Positions 30,641-40,148 of a stretch of DNA of 40,370 nucleotides are shown one piece after another. A program made the position numbers and the translations under genes. Each line of letters starts with the position of its first letter. The stretch's first letter is position 1. Below the pieces are notes generated by a model. That model ran no database searches. It had not been told where the DNA came from and worked only from the letters and a program-made list of their open reading frames with translations. This DNA is from Bacteroidales bacterium (lineage in GTDB: Bacteria > Bacteroidota > Bacteroidia > Bacteroidales > F082), in the NCBI GenBank assembly GCA_017428285.1, contig JAFRRE010000107.1:1-40370 (forward strand), written 5' to 3'.

Positions 30641-33244
30641 TTATCTGATGACCGTGATGCGCTTGGTGACTTCACCATTGTCGGTGGAGACACGCACCAT
30701 ATAGATGCCACTCTCGACATCGCTCAAGTTGATGTCGACCGACTCACCTTGGCATGCCATCTCATAGACCTTCTGACCCATCAGGTTGTAAACCGTCACA
30801 TGGTTCAAACCTTGGCCTTCCACAGTGAAACGGCTTGTGGTAGGATTCGGGAAGACAGAGACAGCTTCCTCCGTCTGTTCATTGACACCGTCCAATGAAT
30901 AGTAGGCATGCAAATAGAACTGGTTGGGGTCATAAATCCATGCAGCAGGAGCCGAGTAGCAATCCGTGCTCTGATAATAAGCTTTCAACTTATAGTAATA
31001 GTGACCCTCTTCGACAGCCGTATTATCGGTATAACTGGTAGCATTGGCATTAAACACCTTGATCCTTTCGTATTGGCTGTCTTCGCCAAACTTCCTGTAC
31101 AGATAGTAACCTGAGAGGCCGTCATGAGGTTCTGGCTTTTGCCAAGACAGCTTAATCTTGTATGCTTCACCCACATATTCAAAATTGAAGTCCGTCGGGG
31201 CATAGCAGGCACCCGAAGTGGCGCACGACTCATTGGAATACTGGCCATTTTCACCGCCATAATATAAATAGCTGACCATATAGCAATGTCCACCCATCTC
31301 AGTATCTTCATCTATGAAAGAATTACCTTCAACGATAAGGCGATGCAACAGGCCATCACGATACACAGTATAGCCATAGCCTTCTGCGGTAATGGGTTCC
31401 CATGAAACGTGGATATTGGCCAGATTCTCTTCATCAACAAGGGCGATAAGGTTGGAAGGACAACCATCACCAACTGCATTGCCACAACTGTTGTTACCTT
31501 GGTAGAAGATTCCTTCAGTCATATCGGCTGACTGGCCTGAATAGGTATAAACAGTATTATTTTGCGAATCCTTGATGATGAAGCCCATATTGAAGGAATC
31601 ACCATACATCTGAGCAGACCAACCAATCGAAACAGGGCCAATCGGCACGTCAACTGAGATAGATTGAACAGTTGAGTTAGTGGTGGTAACTTGAGCGACT
31701 TCCTTACCTGTAGCGTTGTAGACATGAATTGCAGCTCCACGGAAGCCATTCATGGCAGCTTGGGTGATGTTAACCGTCCAGCCACAGGTGGGGCCAACGC
31801 TGACTTTGTCGGCATAGCAGATTCTACCATGCATACCATTATTGACGGCGTACACTTCATACTGAAAGACATCAAAACGTGGCACCTCATTATCCGTAAC
31901 TGTCATAGTTGCACCAGGGGTAACGTTATCCTCAGTGTAAATGACATGACCATCGCGAACAACAACAATCTGTTCGATAGAAGTAAGGTTGGTATTGTTC
32001 AAGGTTTTTGAAGGATTGGTCCAAGTAAGTGTGGTCTTCAGTTCGTTGTTGGCAACAGGAGTCACCGTAAAGTTGGTGGGAGCCTGAGGCGTAGCATTAT
32101 AGATATCAACGGGGACAAAGTTGAAGATGGCAGCATCGCGGGATACCGAATAATCGATTTCATCAAAATCAATGAACAGGTTACCTGTGCCACTCCAACC
32201 GAAATTCCAGTGCATCAAACCGGCATCATCATAACCATCGCACACAAAGGCATGGCAGCCAGGAGTAGGGGTGCCATCATCGCAGCCCGAGTAATACACA
32301 GGCCAACCCATATCGATGTGCTCTTTCAGCATCCTAAACCAATCGGCATAGGAATAATTGGATCTTTCACGATGGGAAGCTTGGTTGGTATACTTGAAAT
32401 AATTGCAGATGGCGGCCGGCACATCAGTGGATTGGGCACCACTGCCATCGGGGGCATATTTCATACGGACTGAAACGCCGCAGTGGTACATCAACGTAGC
32501 TATAGCTTCTTTTTCGACTTGAGCTGATGAGTTAGACAAAGTGGCAGGCATATTGTCCCAGTCATACGTAGTCTGACCAAAATTGGCGCTGAGGTTCGGG
32601 AAAGTAGGATAGCCAGGACCACTCGAAGTGTAGGTCAAAGAGCCTTGTCCCTGTAAAGGATAATTCCAATACTTCATGATTTGGCTCATAGCCGTAGCCA
32701 CACAGCCTGCATAGCAACGACCACCAGGGCCGCCAGCATATTCGGGGCAGTACAGATTGTAGGGAGAATCTTGGTCCCATTTGGTAGTCAGCAAGAACTC
32801 ATCTGCTCTGCCGCCGTTTCTTGACATAAGGTGTCCAGTTTGGGCAACCAGTTCCCATTCGGCTGCCACTTGAGGCGTAGCATTTCCGGTGCGTCCTGCC
32901 CTGCCCTCAATAATGGCATTGAGTTGATATCTTAACCCATCAGGCATGTTGTCAACTGGGAATACGCCCTCCTTGGAATAGCCCAAAATAGGACGGAAGT
33001 AATCGTCGGCCGAAACCATAACAAAACCATTATCGCCCACGTTGAACACATAGAAGCAAGCCTCACCACGATAGGAAGTACCCGTATAGACCAACGTTAA
33101 ATCGTTGTTCTGGCGCGACTGCTCAAATTTGGCTTGGACAAACTGTTGCCCCACATACTTAGCCTGGCTCAGATCGACCGGATTGGCATATACCATCCCG
33201 ATGCCGAGAACCATAGCGAACAAACTCATTAAATACTTTTTCAT
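30641..33244 (-). CDS. Secreted C10 (streptopain-like) cysteine protease with T9SS tail
   Basis: An 867-residue protein. Signal peptide to about residue 20 (KKYLMSLFAMVLGIGMVYA), then a Spi-type inhibitory prodomain (about 21-130), then the C10 catalytic domain with Cys181 in CYAGCVATAMSQIMKYW and His331 in GCHAFVCDGYDD, followed by HWNFGWSG. Fibronectin type III-like modules follow (VTPVANNELKTTLTWTNPSK; LSWQKPEPHDGLSGYYLYRK). The last 75 residues are a type A T9SS sorting domain (VSVFPNPTTSRFTVEG to GIYMVRVSTDNGEVTKRITV). It should be exported through the outer membrane and degrade host or dietary protein. It has its own promoter at 33285 and is the last of three tandem paralogues. Confidence 0.9.
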   Translation of the reverse strand: MKKYLMSLFAMVLGIGMVYANPVDLSQAKYVGQQFVQAKFEQSRQNNDLTLVYTGTSYRGEACFYVFNVGDNGFVMVSADDYFRPILGYSKEGVFPVDNMPDGLRYQLNAIIEGRAGRTGNATPQVAAEWELVAQTGHLMSRNGGRADEFLLTTKWDQDSPYNLYCPEYAGGPGGRCYAGCVATAMSQIMKYWNYPLQGQGSLTYTSSGPGYPTFPNLSANFGQTTYDWDNMPATLSNSSAQVEKEAIATLMYHCGVSVRMKYAPDGSGAQSTDVPAAICNYFKYTNQASHRERSNYSYADWFRMLKEHIDMGWPVYYSGCDDGTPTPGCHAFVCDGYDDAGLMHWNFGWSGTGNLFIDFDEIDYSVSRDAAIFNFVPVDIYNATPQAPTNFTVTPVANNELKTTLTWTNPSKTLNNTNLTSIEQIVVVRDGHVIYTEDNVTPGATMTVTDNEVPRFDVFQYEVYAVNNGMHGRICYADKVSVGPTCGWTVNITQAAMNGFRGAAIHVYNATGKEVAQVTTTNSTVQSISVDVPIGPVSIGWSAQMYGDSFNMGFIIKDSQNNTVYTYSGQSADMTEGIFYQGNNSCGNAVGDGCPSNLIALVDEENLANIHVSWEPITAEGYGYTVYRDGLLHRLIVEGNSFIDEDTEMGGHCYMVSYLYYGGENGQYSNESCATSGACYAPTDFNFEYVGEAYKIKLSWQKPEPHDGLSGYYLYRKFGEDSQYERIKVFNANATSYTDNTAVEEGHYYYKLKAYYQSTDCYSAPAAWIYDPNQFYLHAYYSLDGVNEQTEEAVSVFPNPTTSRFTVEGQGLNHVTVYNLMGQKVYEMACQGESVDINLSDVESGIYMVRVSTDNGEVTKRITVIR

Positions 33245-33284
33245 TTGTAGTTGAATTTTAGATTAGATTCTGAATTTTAAGCCG

Positions 33285-33292
33285 CAAATATA
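33285..33292 (-). promoter_or_regulatory. Promoter -7 element of the 867-residue protease gene
   Basis: TATATTTG on the minus strand, 40 bases before the ATG at 33244. The flanking sequence (GCCGCAAATATAGACATTTT, read on plus) resembles that at the 38743 promoter, so the two promoters are related. Confidence 0.55.
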
Positions 33293-33319
33293 GACATTTT
33301 TCCAAAACACAACAAATTA

Positions 33320-35590
33320 TCAATGGATGACCGAAAATCTCTTCATCATTGTGCCTTGGTTGGTCTTCACACTGATAGTGTAAATGCCTGAAGCCAGATC
33401 AGCAGTGTTGATGACAACGCCGTCCTCAGCGCAACGTTGCATTTTCACTACCTGACCCATCACATTGCAGATGGTCACTTGCTGCAAACCTTCGGCCTCA
33501 ACGCTCATCAATGTGTTGGCAGGGTTGGGATAGACACTAAGACCTGCATCGCCGTTTTCGCTGACCGAAGTCACTTCCACATGAACATAGTCAGTTTCCT
33601 CATCAACCCACGCTGGGGTGGATTCGCAATAGCTGCGGAAGGCGGTCACCTGGTAATAATAGTCGCCGGCATCCACGATGTCGAGGTACTCACGCAAAGT
33701 CTTGTCAACCGTTGCAATCATTTCATAGTTAATGCCATCTTCACTACGATAGACCTTGAACGACTGAGGCTCTTCATCGTAGCTCCAAGTCAGCATGGTT
33801 CCGAAACCTTCGTTGGTCCACTGGTATTCGCCAGCGAGGTTGGTCGGAGGTTGGCAGCCAGCACAGTCGTTATCGCCCGTATAAAGCGTTGCCGGAACCT
33901 GATTGGAATTGCCAGTGAAGGTGTAAACCGAACTGTTAGATGAGTTTTTAATGTTGATGGTCATGTTACTGACAGTCGAATTAGGGGCCACCCAATTGAA
34001 GGTGACATTGCCTTCAGGCATGGCAATTTGTTGGCTGATAGGCGTCGAGCCAGTCATAGTGACTTCCTTAATGACCGAGCCAAATCTGTTCTTCACCTGA
34101 ATCTTACCGCCGTTCCATCCTTGGAAATTGGTCGTTTGTCCAACGACCTTCCAAGTACAGGTGGGACCATACTGATACCTGAACTCAGCTGGACGGCCTT
34201 TGGCGCCGTTGGACACGAAATAGATGCGATAGTTATAACAGTCGTAATCAGGCACATTGTCCTCAAAGGTCATGACCTCGCCAGGAACCACATTGGCTTG
34301 GCTAAAGATTTCCTGATCGTTACGAAGCAGGACCACTTGCTCAATGTTTTCCAAAGTGGTACCATCTAATGATGAAGTAGGATTGGTCCAGCTGACCACA
34401 CCCACATTTGAATGGGCATTTTCTGCAACAACTTCAAGGTCGGTGACAGCGGGAATGAGCCCGTCGTAGACATAATCTGGAATCATGTCAATAATAACAC
34501 CTTGGTAATCATTGAAATTACCTGAATAAGTATTCAAAGCGTCAATAGCAAAATAGTTGTTGTTGAAACCGCTCCAACCCCAGTTGAAATAGAACTTACG
34601 GTCGCTCTCACGATAGCCGCAGCAAACAAATGCGTGGCCCGAATTGCCTTCCGCTCCTGAATAATACATGGGGAAGCCTTCCTGCAAATTGGAAATCAAT
34701 ATTTCTTCCCATTCATTTCTGGTATAAAGGTCGCGATCCAAGCGATTGGCATTTTTGGTGTAACGGAAATAATTGAAGATGGCATCGGGCACATCCTGCG
34801 AATGGGCTCCCGAGCCATCAGCGCCATACTGCATATCAACGGCCACACCGCAATGGTACATCAACAAGGCAACAGCCTGATAGTTACTATTATTCACACT
34901 GTTTGGCATGTTGTCCCATTGATAATATGTGTTCTCGAAGTCAACCGACTGCGTGGCATAGCCCGAAGGTGTATAGCTGTGTGAACCTTGACCATGGTCG
35001 GGCCAGTTCCACCTCTTCATTACCATTGACATGGCTGTGGCCACGCAACCCGCGTAGGCACGTCCGTTAGGACCACCATGACCCGTAGGGCAATAGTAGT
35101 TGAAAGGATGGTCTTGGTTCCAGTTAGTCGAAATCAAGGGAGCCACATCGCCGCGCATGCTGCGTTCGCCCCTAATGACACCATCCCTTCTGATTTGTTC
35201 CCATTGCTCGGCAATCTCGGGATCAGCAGTCATGTTGTTAGTCACGGCATACTCGATTTGGCGGGCATAGTGGCGGAGGTAATAGGCCAAACCGTCAGGG
35301 ATGTTGTTGGCATCGAAGCAACCTTCTTCGCCGAAAGCCAAAATTGGTTGAGCCACGTCATCGGCAGCCATAATCATGTATCCGCCTTCAAAATTGAAGA
35401 CATATAAGGCATTGGCTCCGCTTTCAGTCGTTTGGGTATAGGCCAAGTCAAGATTAGCCACTTTTTTGGTAGCATTTCCCTGCACATACTTCAAGCTCAA
35501 CTGACAGGCAGTGTTCACGTCGACAGGTGATGCGATGAGTTGACCCACAAACAAGGCCAACATCAGCATAACAGATAATGATTTCTTCAT
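33320..35590 (-). CDS. Secreted C10 cysteine protease with T9SS tail, second paralogue
   Basis: A 756-residue protein, the shortest of the three. Signal peptide (KKSLSVMLMLALFVGQLIAS), prodomain, catalytic Cys182 in AYAGCVATAMSMVMKRW and His319 in SGHAFVCCGYRE, followed by YFNWGWSG. It carries fewer fibronectin-like modules than its neighbours (VVSWTNPTSSLDGTTLENIE; MLTWSYDEEPQSFKVYRSED) and ends in a T9SS type A domain (LSVYPNPANTLMSVEAEG to SIKTNQG-like KTNQGTMMKRFSVIH). It starts 36 bases after the stop of the 1025-residue gene with no clear promoter of its own, so it is probably cotranscribed with it. Confidence 0.9.
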   Translation of the reverse strand: MKKSLSVMLMLALFVGQLIASPVDVNTACQLSLKYVQGNATKKVANLDLAYTQTTESGANALYVFNFEGGYMIMAADDVAQPILAFGEEGCFDANNIPDGLAYYLRHYARQIEYAVTNNMTADPEIAEQWEQIRRDGVIRGERSMRGDVAPLISTNWNQDHPFNYYCPTGHGGPNGRAYAGCVATAMSMVMKRWNWPDHGQGSHSYTPSGYATQSVDFENTYYQWDNMPNSVNNSNYQAVALLMYHCGVAVDMQYGADGSGAHSQDVPDAIFNYFRYTKNANRLDRDLYTRNEWEEILISNLQEGFPMYYSGAEGNSGHAFVCCGYRESDRKFYFNWGWSGFNNNYFAIDALNTYSGNFNDYQGVIIDMIPDYVYDGLIPAVTDLEVVAENAHSNVGVVSWTNPTSSLDGTTLENIEQVVLLRNDQEIFSQANVVPGEVMTFEDNVPDYDCYNYRIYFVSNGAKGRPAEFRYQYGPTCTWKVVGQTTNFQGWNGGKIQVKNRFGSVIKEVTMTGSTPISQQIAMPEGNVTFNWVAPNSTVSNMTINIKNSSNSSVYTFTGNSNQVPATLYTGDNDCAGCQPPTNLAGEYQWTNEGFGTMLTWSYDEEPQSFKVYRSEDGINYEMIATVDKTLREYLDIVDAGDYYYQVTAFRSYCESTPAWVDEETDYVHVEVTSVSENGDAGLSVYPNPANTLMSVEAEGLQQVTICNVMGQVVKMQRCAEDGVVINTADLASGIYTISVKTNQGTMMKRFSVIH

Positions 35591-35626
35591 CTTTAGTAGA
35601 AAGTTAATTTATTGAATTATTATAAT

Positions 35627-38600
35627 TTACATTTTTACAACACGTTGTACAGCCGAACCGTTGTCGGTATTCACCTTGACAAAATAGATGCCGTTTTGCA
35701 GCTGGCTCATATCAAGAGTCGCTTGACCGTCTTTAGCAGACATCTGCATGACACATTGACCTACAAGGTCATACACGCTGACCAATGTCATATCCACAGC
35801 TACTATGTTCAGCTGACCCGAAGTGGGATTGGGATAGAGCTTCACATTCATCTGACACTCATTGACGGAAAGATTGGTGACACGGATGAAATCCTCACCG
35901 TTGGCGTTCAAGGCAAACTCGGACTCACATTCCTCATACACAGCCTTCACCTTATAGGATTTGTCGGTTATGTCGATAGGGATAGCCTCTTCATAAAACA
36001 GTTCTGTCAAACCCGTCACGTACGTGGTGTCGTTAAGCTGATGATTGATGATGACAACAGTGTAGCTATCTGGCACACGGTCTTCGGGAGCATCCCAAGC
36101 GATATGTGCCGCCCCAAACGGTTCTTCCCTACGCAAATTCGACGGTGCCGAGCAAGGCAAGACAGGAGCAGGTATGGCAACACAAGCCTCGTTGGTAGTG
36201 GACTCAAATTCTTCGCCATGGGCAACGATTTGATAGCAATAGGATGCGCCTAACTCCAGATTATCATCCTCAAAAACGACACCATTCACTTCACCGATCT
36301 TCTCGCCATTACGCATGATATCGTAGGCTGTGGCTTGGTAGGCAGGTTTCCAGCGCAGGTTGACCTGATAGGTTTCCTCCTCTTCATCCAACTCGGCTTG
36401 CAAATCCTTGGGCGTATTCGACCAGTCCACATCGATGAAGAACTTCTCGCTGTCAAAAAGGTCGTTGGCATAGGCCGAGGAGCAGTCAATAGCCATATAA
36501 TAAGCCTCAACAACATATTGGTATTCTGTGCCAGGAACAGCGCTTTGGTCCCTGAAGGAAGTTACGTTGGCTGAAGTCAGCTTAATGCGTTTATATGGTG
36601 TGTCGGCAGTCTTGCGGTAGGCAATATAACCCGAAACAGAACTGTTTTCAGTGGATGACCAGTTCAATTGCAGACCATTCCCATTGTAACTGAAGTATAA
36701 ATCCTTCGGAGGCTCGCAGCCCTCGCCTGACGTGGCACAATACTCGTTGGAGTTGGCCGTCTCACCGCCATTGCATAGGGCAGTCACATAGTAACAATGC
36801 CCACCAATGTCAGTGTTTTCATCAACATAGCGAAGCTCATGCGCCATGTTGAACAGGAAACCATCGCGATAGATGCAATAGCCAAATTCAGGATCATGGT
36901 CACTATCCCAAGTGAGGACAATGGTCTGGTTGTTATCAGGGTCGACCGTAGCCCTCAAATTATAAGGCGCCTCACAAGTGTTTTCGTTGCCACAAGAATT
37001 GTTCAAGGTGCGTAGCAAGCCAGCATCCAATTCAGACGAAGGGCCATTGTATTCATAAACCACTTGATTCTGAGGATCCTTCACCTTGAAGGAGATATTG
37101 CTGATGGAGGTAGCGGGCTCTGTCCAGTAAAGGTTATTGTTGCCAAGAGCCATTTGGAACCTTTGCAACTGGGCAGCCGATGTGTTTGTGGTCAAAAAGT
37201 CGATATAAGAACCTGCAGCATTCTGCACTGTAATGCCGCCGCCGTTCCATCCGTGGAAATCAGATGATGTCATGATAACCGTCCATTCGCAGTAAGGACC
37301 AAAGACAGCCTTGGTATAGGCTGTGCGACCATACGACGTTCCACTTATTGCCAGGACAGCATAGTCGTACTGGTCGAAGAAAGGAACCTCATCATCGCAC
37401 GTCATGGATTGTCCTGGCTGGACATTTTCGATTTCGTGGACTACAAAGCCATTACGTAAAACGAGAACCTTGTCAATATTGGTCAAAGGCTCACCCGTTT
37501 CAGCCTTGGTAGGATTGGTCCATGTGAGATGGCCTATCAGCGAGACATCACTGTCGATGGTCACTTCAAGATTTGCAGGAGCTTGTGGCATGGCATTGAA
37601 GATATAGTCGGGAACAAAATCCACGACAACACCTTGGCTGCCCGAGTATTCGAAGTTCTCTCCATCGATAAGGAGGTAATTGTTGTAGGAACCGCCCCAA
37701 CCAAAGTTGAAGTGGAACAGACCGTCGACATCGTAACCGTCACAAACGAAGGCATGTCCGCCGTCATCACCATGGCCTGAATAATAAATCGGGAAACGTT
37801 GGTCAATGTTCGACTTAAGAAGGGTTATCCATTCATCGTAGTTGCCACCCTTAGAAATGAAAGCAGACCTGTCGGTATAAGAAAAATAGGTGCTAATGGC
37901 TCCAGGAACGTCTCCTGAATAGGCTCCACTGCCGCTCGGTTCATAGTTCATGTCGACCGAAACGCCGCAATGGTACATCAACGTCGCAACTGCCTCTCTC
38001 TCCTCCTGACTCGAACCATTGCCATAGTAATCAATCATATTGGCCCAATCGTATGTGGTGGCCCCGAAATTGGCATATTGCTGACCATAAAGAGGAGCGT
38101 AATAACTGTGTTCACCTGTTCCCTTCACTGGCCATTCCCAATACTTCATGATTTGCGCCATGGCCGTGGCCACGCAACCTGTCGGGCAACCGCTGGGGAC
38201 ATACAAGTTGAACGGCGTGCCTTGATCCCAACGCTGTTGAATCAAAGGTTCAACAACAGGAAGGCCCTTATCTGCATGCAAATAACCATATGCCTCAAGG
38301 TTCTTCCATCGTGAGACAATGTCGTTCGAAACGGGGCGGCCTTGTTCAACCACTGTGACAATACCTCTTGAGATTTCATCCAGCATGAAACGTAATCCAT
38401 CGGGAGCGTTTTCATAGATGAAATTGCCTTCGTCGGAATAGCCGAGGATGGGCGATGAACTGTCATCGGCAGCCACAATGACATAACCTCCATCGAAGTT
38501 GAAGACATACATGGTCGCCATGCCGTTGTCGGCGCGGTACGTGTATGCCAGTTGCAAGTCTTGCACCATGTTTTTGGCAAACAAGGCCTTATGCTGGGCA

Positions 38601-38704
38601 AAACTCAGTCCCAGACGTTGTGCCTTAGCCACATCCACGGGTTTGGCTTGAAGAGTTGCGATGCCCAAAAGCAGGGCGAGGATAACGAGTAGCTTTCTTT
38701 TCAT
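35627..38704 (-). CDS. Secreted C10 cysteine protease with T9SS tail, third and longest paralogue
   Basis: A 1025-residue protein. Signal peptide (KRKLLVILALLLGIATLQAK), prodomain to about residue 140, catalytic Cys177 in CPTGCVATAMAQIMKYW and His317 in GGHAFVCDGYDV, followed by HFNFGWGG. Compared with the others it has additional fibronectin-like modules between the catalytic domain and the tail (LTWTNPTKAETGEPL; LNWSSTENSSVSGYIAYRKT; VNLRWKPAYQATAYDIMRNG; IAWDAPEDRVPDSYTVVI). The T9SS type A domain closes it (VKLYPNPTSGQLNIVAVD to GIYFVKVNTDNGSAVQRVVK). It is the first gene of the protease cluster, from the promoter at 38743. Substrate specificity cannot be read. Confidence 0.9.
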   Translation of the reverse strand: MKRKLLVILALLLGIATLQAKPVDVAKAQRLGLSFAQHKALFAKNMVQDLQLAYTYRADNGMATMYVFNFDGGYVIVAADDSSSPILGYSDEGNFIYENAPDGLRFMLDEISRGIVTVVEQGRPVSNDIVSRWKNLEAYGYLHADKGLPVVEPLIQQRWDQGTPFNLYVPSGCPTGCVATAMAQIMKYWEWPVKGTGEHSYYAPLYGQQYANFGATTYDWANMIDYYGNGSSQEEREAVATLMYHCGVSVDMNYEPSGSGAYSGDVPGAISTYFSYTDRSAFISKGGNYDEWITLLKSNIDQRFPIYYSGHGDDGGHAFVCDGYDVDGLFHFNFGWGGSYNNYLLIDGENFEYSGSQGVVVDFVPDYIFNAMPQAPANLEVTIDSDVSLIGHLTWTNPTKAETGEPLTNIDKVLVLRNGFVVHEIENVQPGQSMTCDDEVPFFDQYDYAVLAISGTSYGRTAYTKAVFGPYCEWTVIMTSSDFHGWNGGGITVQNAAGSYIDFLTTNTSAAQLQRFQMALGNNNLYWTEPATSISNISFKVKDPQNQVVYEYNGPSSELDAGLLRTLNNSCGNENTCEAPYNLRATVDPDNNQTIVLTWDSDHDPEFGYCIYRDGFLFNMAHELRYVDENTDIGGHCYYVTALCNGGETANSNEYCATSGEGCEPPKDLYFSYNGNGLQLNWSSTENSSVSGYIAYRKTADTPYKRIKLTSANVTSFRDQSAVPGTEYQYVVEAYYMAIDCSSAYANDLFDSEKFFIDVDWSNTPKDLQAELDEEEETYQVNLRWKPAYQATAYDIMRNGEKIGEVNGVVFEDDNLELGASYCYQIVAHGEEFESTTNEACVAIPAPVLPCSAPSNLRREEPFGAAHIAWDAPEDRVPDSYTVVIINHQLNDTTYVTGLTELFYEEAIPIDITDKSYKVKAVYEECESEFALNANGEDFIRVTNLSVNECQMNVKLYPNPTSGQLNIVAVDMTLVSVYDLVGQCVMQMSAKDGQATLDMSQLQNGIYFVKVNTDNGSAVQRVVKM

Positions 38705-38742
38705 AGTCTATGATTTTTACGATTTAATTCAGTTTAAAGCGG

Positions 38743-38750
38743 CAAATATA
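38743..38750 (-). promoter_or_regulatory. Promoter -7 element of the protease cluster
   Basis: TATATTTG on the minus strand, 38 bases before the ATG at 38704, next to the end of the upstream gene (stop at 38758). Confidence 0.55.
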
Positions 38751-38757
38751 CACATTT

Positions 38758-40020
38758 TCAGGTTTTCTGTTCCTTTTTCTTTGCTGCAGGAAACAAAATA
38801 TTATTCAAAATGAGTCGATAGCCCGGCGAATTGGGGTGCATGTCAAGCTCAGTAGGTGGGTCCCCAACGATGTGCTGGTAGTCCTCTGGGTCATGGCCAC
38901 CAAGGAAGGTCCAGAAACCGTTGCCAAAATTGCCGTGGATGTATCGGTCCTCATTCAACGCGCCATTGTCGCCCAAGACGACCACTGACGGCTTCACATA
39001 GTTCTTATTGAAAGCCGTAGTTTGACCCATAAAACCTTTCACCAGCTTTTCGTGGCATTGGGTGAGCATGGTGGGCACAGGATCCCATTTCGCCGAGAAG
39101 TCGAAGAGCAGGAAATAATCGTTCTGCTCGTTCACCAGACGCGAACGGCCTTGGGTGACATCAATATTGGAGACTTCGTATTCCTGCGGGTTGTTCGACA
39201 CCGAGAAATCGGTGAAAGCGAAGCAGTTGTCGTAGTTGAGTCGTTGCGGGTCGCCGCTGCGTATGGGGTCGCCGTCGAACATATAGTCGCAGATGTCGAG
39301 GCCGTCGGCGGCAAGAGCAATATCGAAACTGTCGGGCGCAGAACACATGGAGAACATATAACCGCCGCCTGCCACAAACTCACGGATCTTCTTCACCACC
39401 GCGAGTTTCAGTTGCGACACCTTGCTGAAGCCCCATCGCTGTGCCGTGGCTTCCTGCATACGCACATCCTCTTGGTACCATGGATAATTGCGGTAGCGTG
39501 CCCAGAACTTGCCGTACTGTCCCGTGAAGTCTTCGTGGTGAAGGTGGAGCCAATCGTAAGTTGGCAACACACCTTGTAGCACTTCATCATCGTAGACCAC
39601 ATCGTAAGGAATCTCGGCGTAGGTCAGCACGAGGGTGACGGCATCGTCCCAAGGCAGGTTGTTTTTTGGCGCATAGACCGCGATGCGTGGCACCTTTTGC
39701 AGTTTCATCTCATCCATGTTCACGCCAGGGTCGGCAATTTCAGCAAGGATGGCGTCGGCTTGTGCATCAGCGATGACGCTGTACGACACGTTACGCATCT
39801 TGCACTCGCGCTCAAACATGTCATGGTAAGGAATCAGGTAACTCCCTCCCCTATAGTTCAGCAGCCAGCTGATCTCCACCTCGCGTTGCAGCACCCAATA
39901 GGCAACGCCGTAGGCTTTCAGGTGGTTGGTCTGGGTGTTGTCCATGGGAATGAGGAGGTAGGCTGCCCGAGAAGGCATAGCCAAAACCAAAAACAAAAGG
40001 ATAAGATATAGTTTGCGCAT
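38758..40020 (-). CDS. Conserved exported protein of unknown function
   Basis: A 420-residue protein with a signal peptide (RKLYLILLFLVLAMPSRAAY). Conserved-looking blocks: LLIPMDNTQTNHLKAYGVAY, WLLNYRGGSYLIPYHD, VPRIAVYAPKNNLPWDDAVT, YDWLHLHHEDFTGQYGKFWA, and FVAGGGYMFSMCSAPDSFDI. The last block resembles the nucleophile turn of glutamine-amidotransferase-like folds. Relatives in Bacteroidota are, as I recall, sometimes listed as asparagine synthetase B, but no synthetase or N-terminal Cys amidotransferase domain is visible and the protein is exported, so I do not use that name. It has its own promoter (40049). The C10 protease cluster follows 54 bases downstream, and read-through into it is possible. 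Confidence 0.75.
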   Translation of the reverse strand: MRKLYLILLFLVLAMPSRAAYLLIPMDNTQTNHLKAYGVAYWVLQREVEISWLLNYRGGSYLIPYHDMFERECKMRNVSYSVIADAQADAILAEIADPGVNMDEMKLQKVPRIAVYAPKNNLPWDDAVTLVLTYAEIPYDVVYDDEVLQGVLPTYDWLHLHHEDFTGQYGKFWARYRNYPWYQEDVRMQEATAQRWGFSKVSQLKLAVVKKIREFVAGGGYMFSMCSAPDSFDIALAADGLDICDYMFDGDPIRSGDPQRLNYDNCFAFTDFSVSNNPQEYEVSNIDVTQGRSRLVNEQNDYFLLFDFSAKWDPVPTMLTQCHEKLVKGFMGQTTAFNKNYVKPSVVVLGDNGALNEDRYIHGNFGNGFWTFLGGHDPEDYQHIVGDPPTELDMHPNSPGYRLILNNILFPAAKKKEQKT

Positions 40021-40048
40021 GGCGGGATACTCCTAAACTAATAGGGCG

Positions 40049-40056
40049 CAAAAATA
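40049..40056 (-). promoter_or_regulatory. Promoter -7 element of the exported-protein gene
   Basis: TATTTTTG on the minus strand, 28 bases before the ATG at 40020. Confidence 0.55.
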
Positions 40057-40060
40057 AGAA

Positions 40061-40087
40061 AAAAGTGGGATAAAAAATCCCACTTTT
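40061..40087. terminator. Hairpin with A/T-rich arms, probable terminator
   Basis: A perfect 11-pair stem (40061-40071 and 40077-40087, arms AAAAGTGGGAT and ATCCCACTTTT) with loop AAAAA. The T end of each arm gives a short U run on both strands. It would insulate the exported-protein promoter from whatever lies to the right. Confidence 0.55.
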
Positions 40088-40148
40088 GAAATATTGAGGA
40101 TTTTTCAAGTGCGAAAGAGTAAGTCCTCACGCCGCAAGAGCCAAAGGC

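Noticed and set aside
38758..40020. Asparagine synthetase B
   Set aside because: There is no N-terminal catalytic Cys and no ATP-binding synthetase domain, and the protein has a signal peptide.
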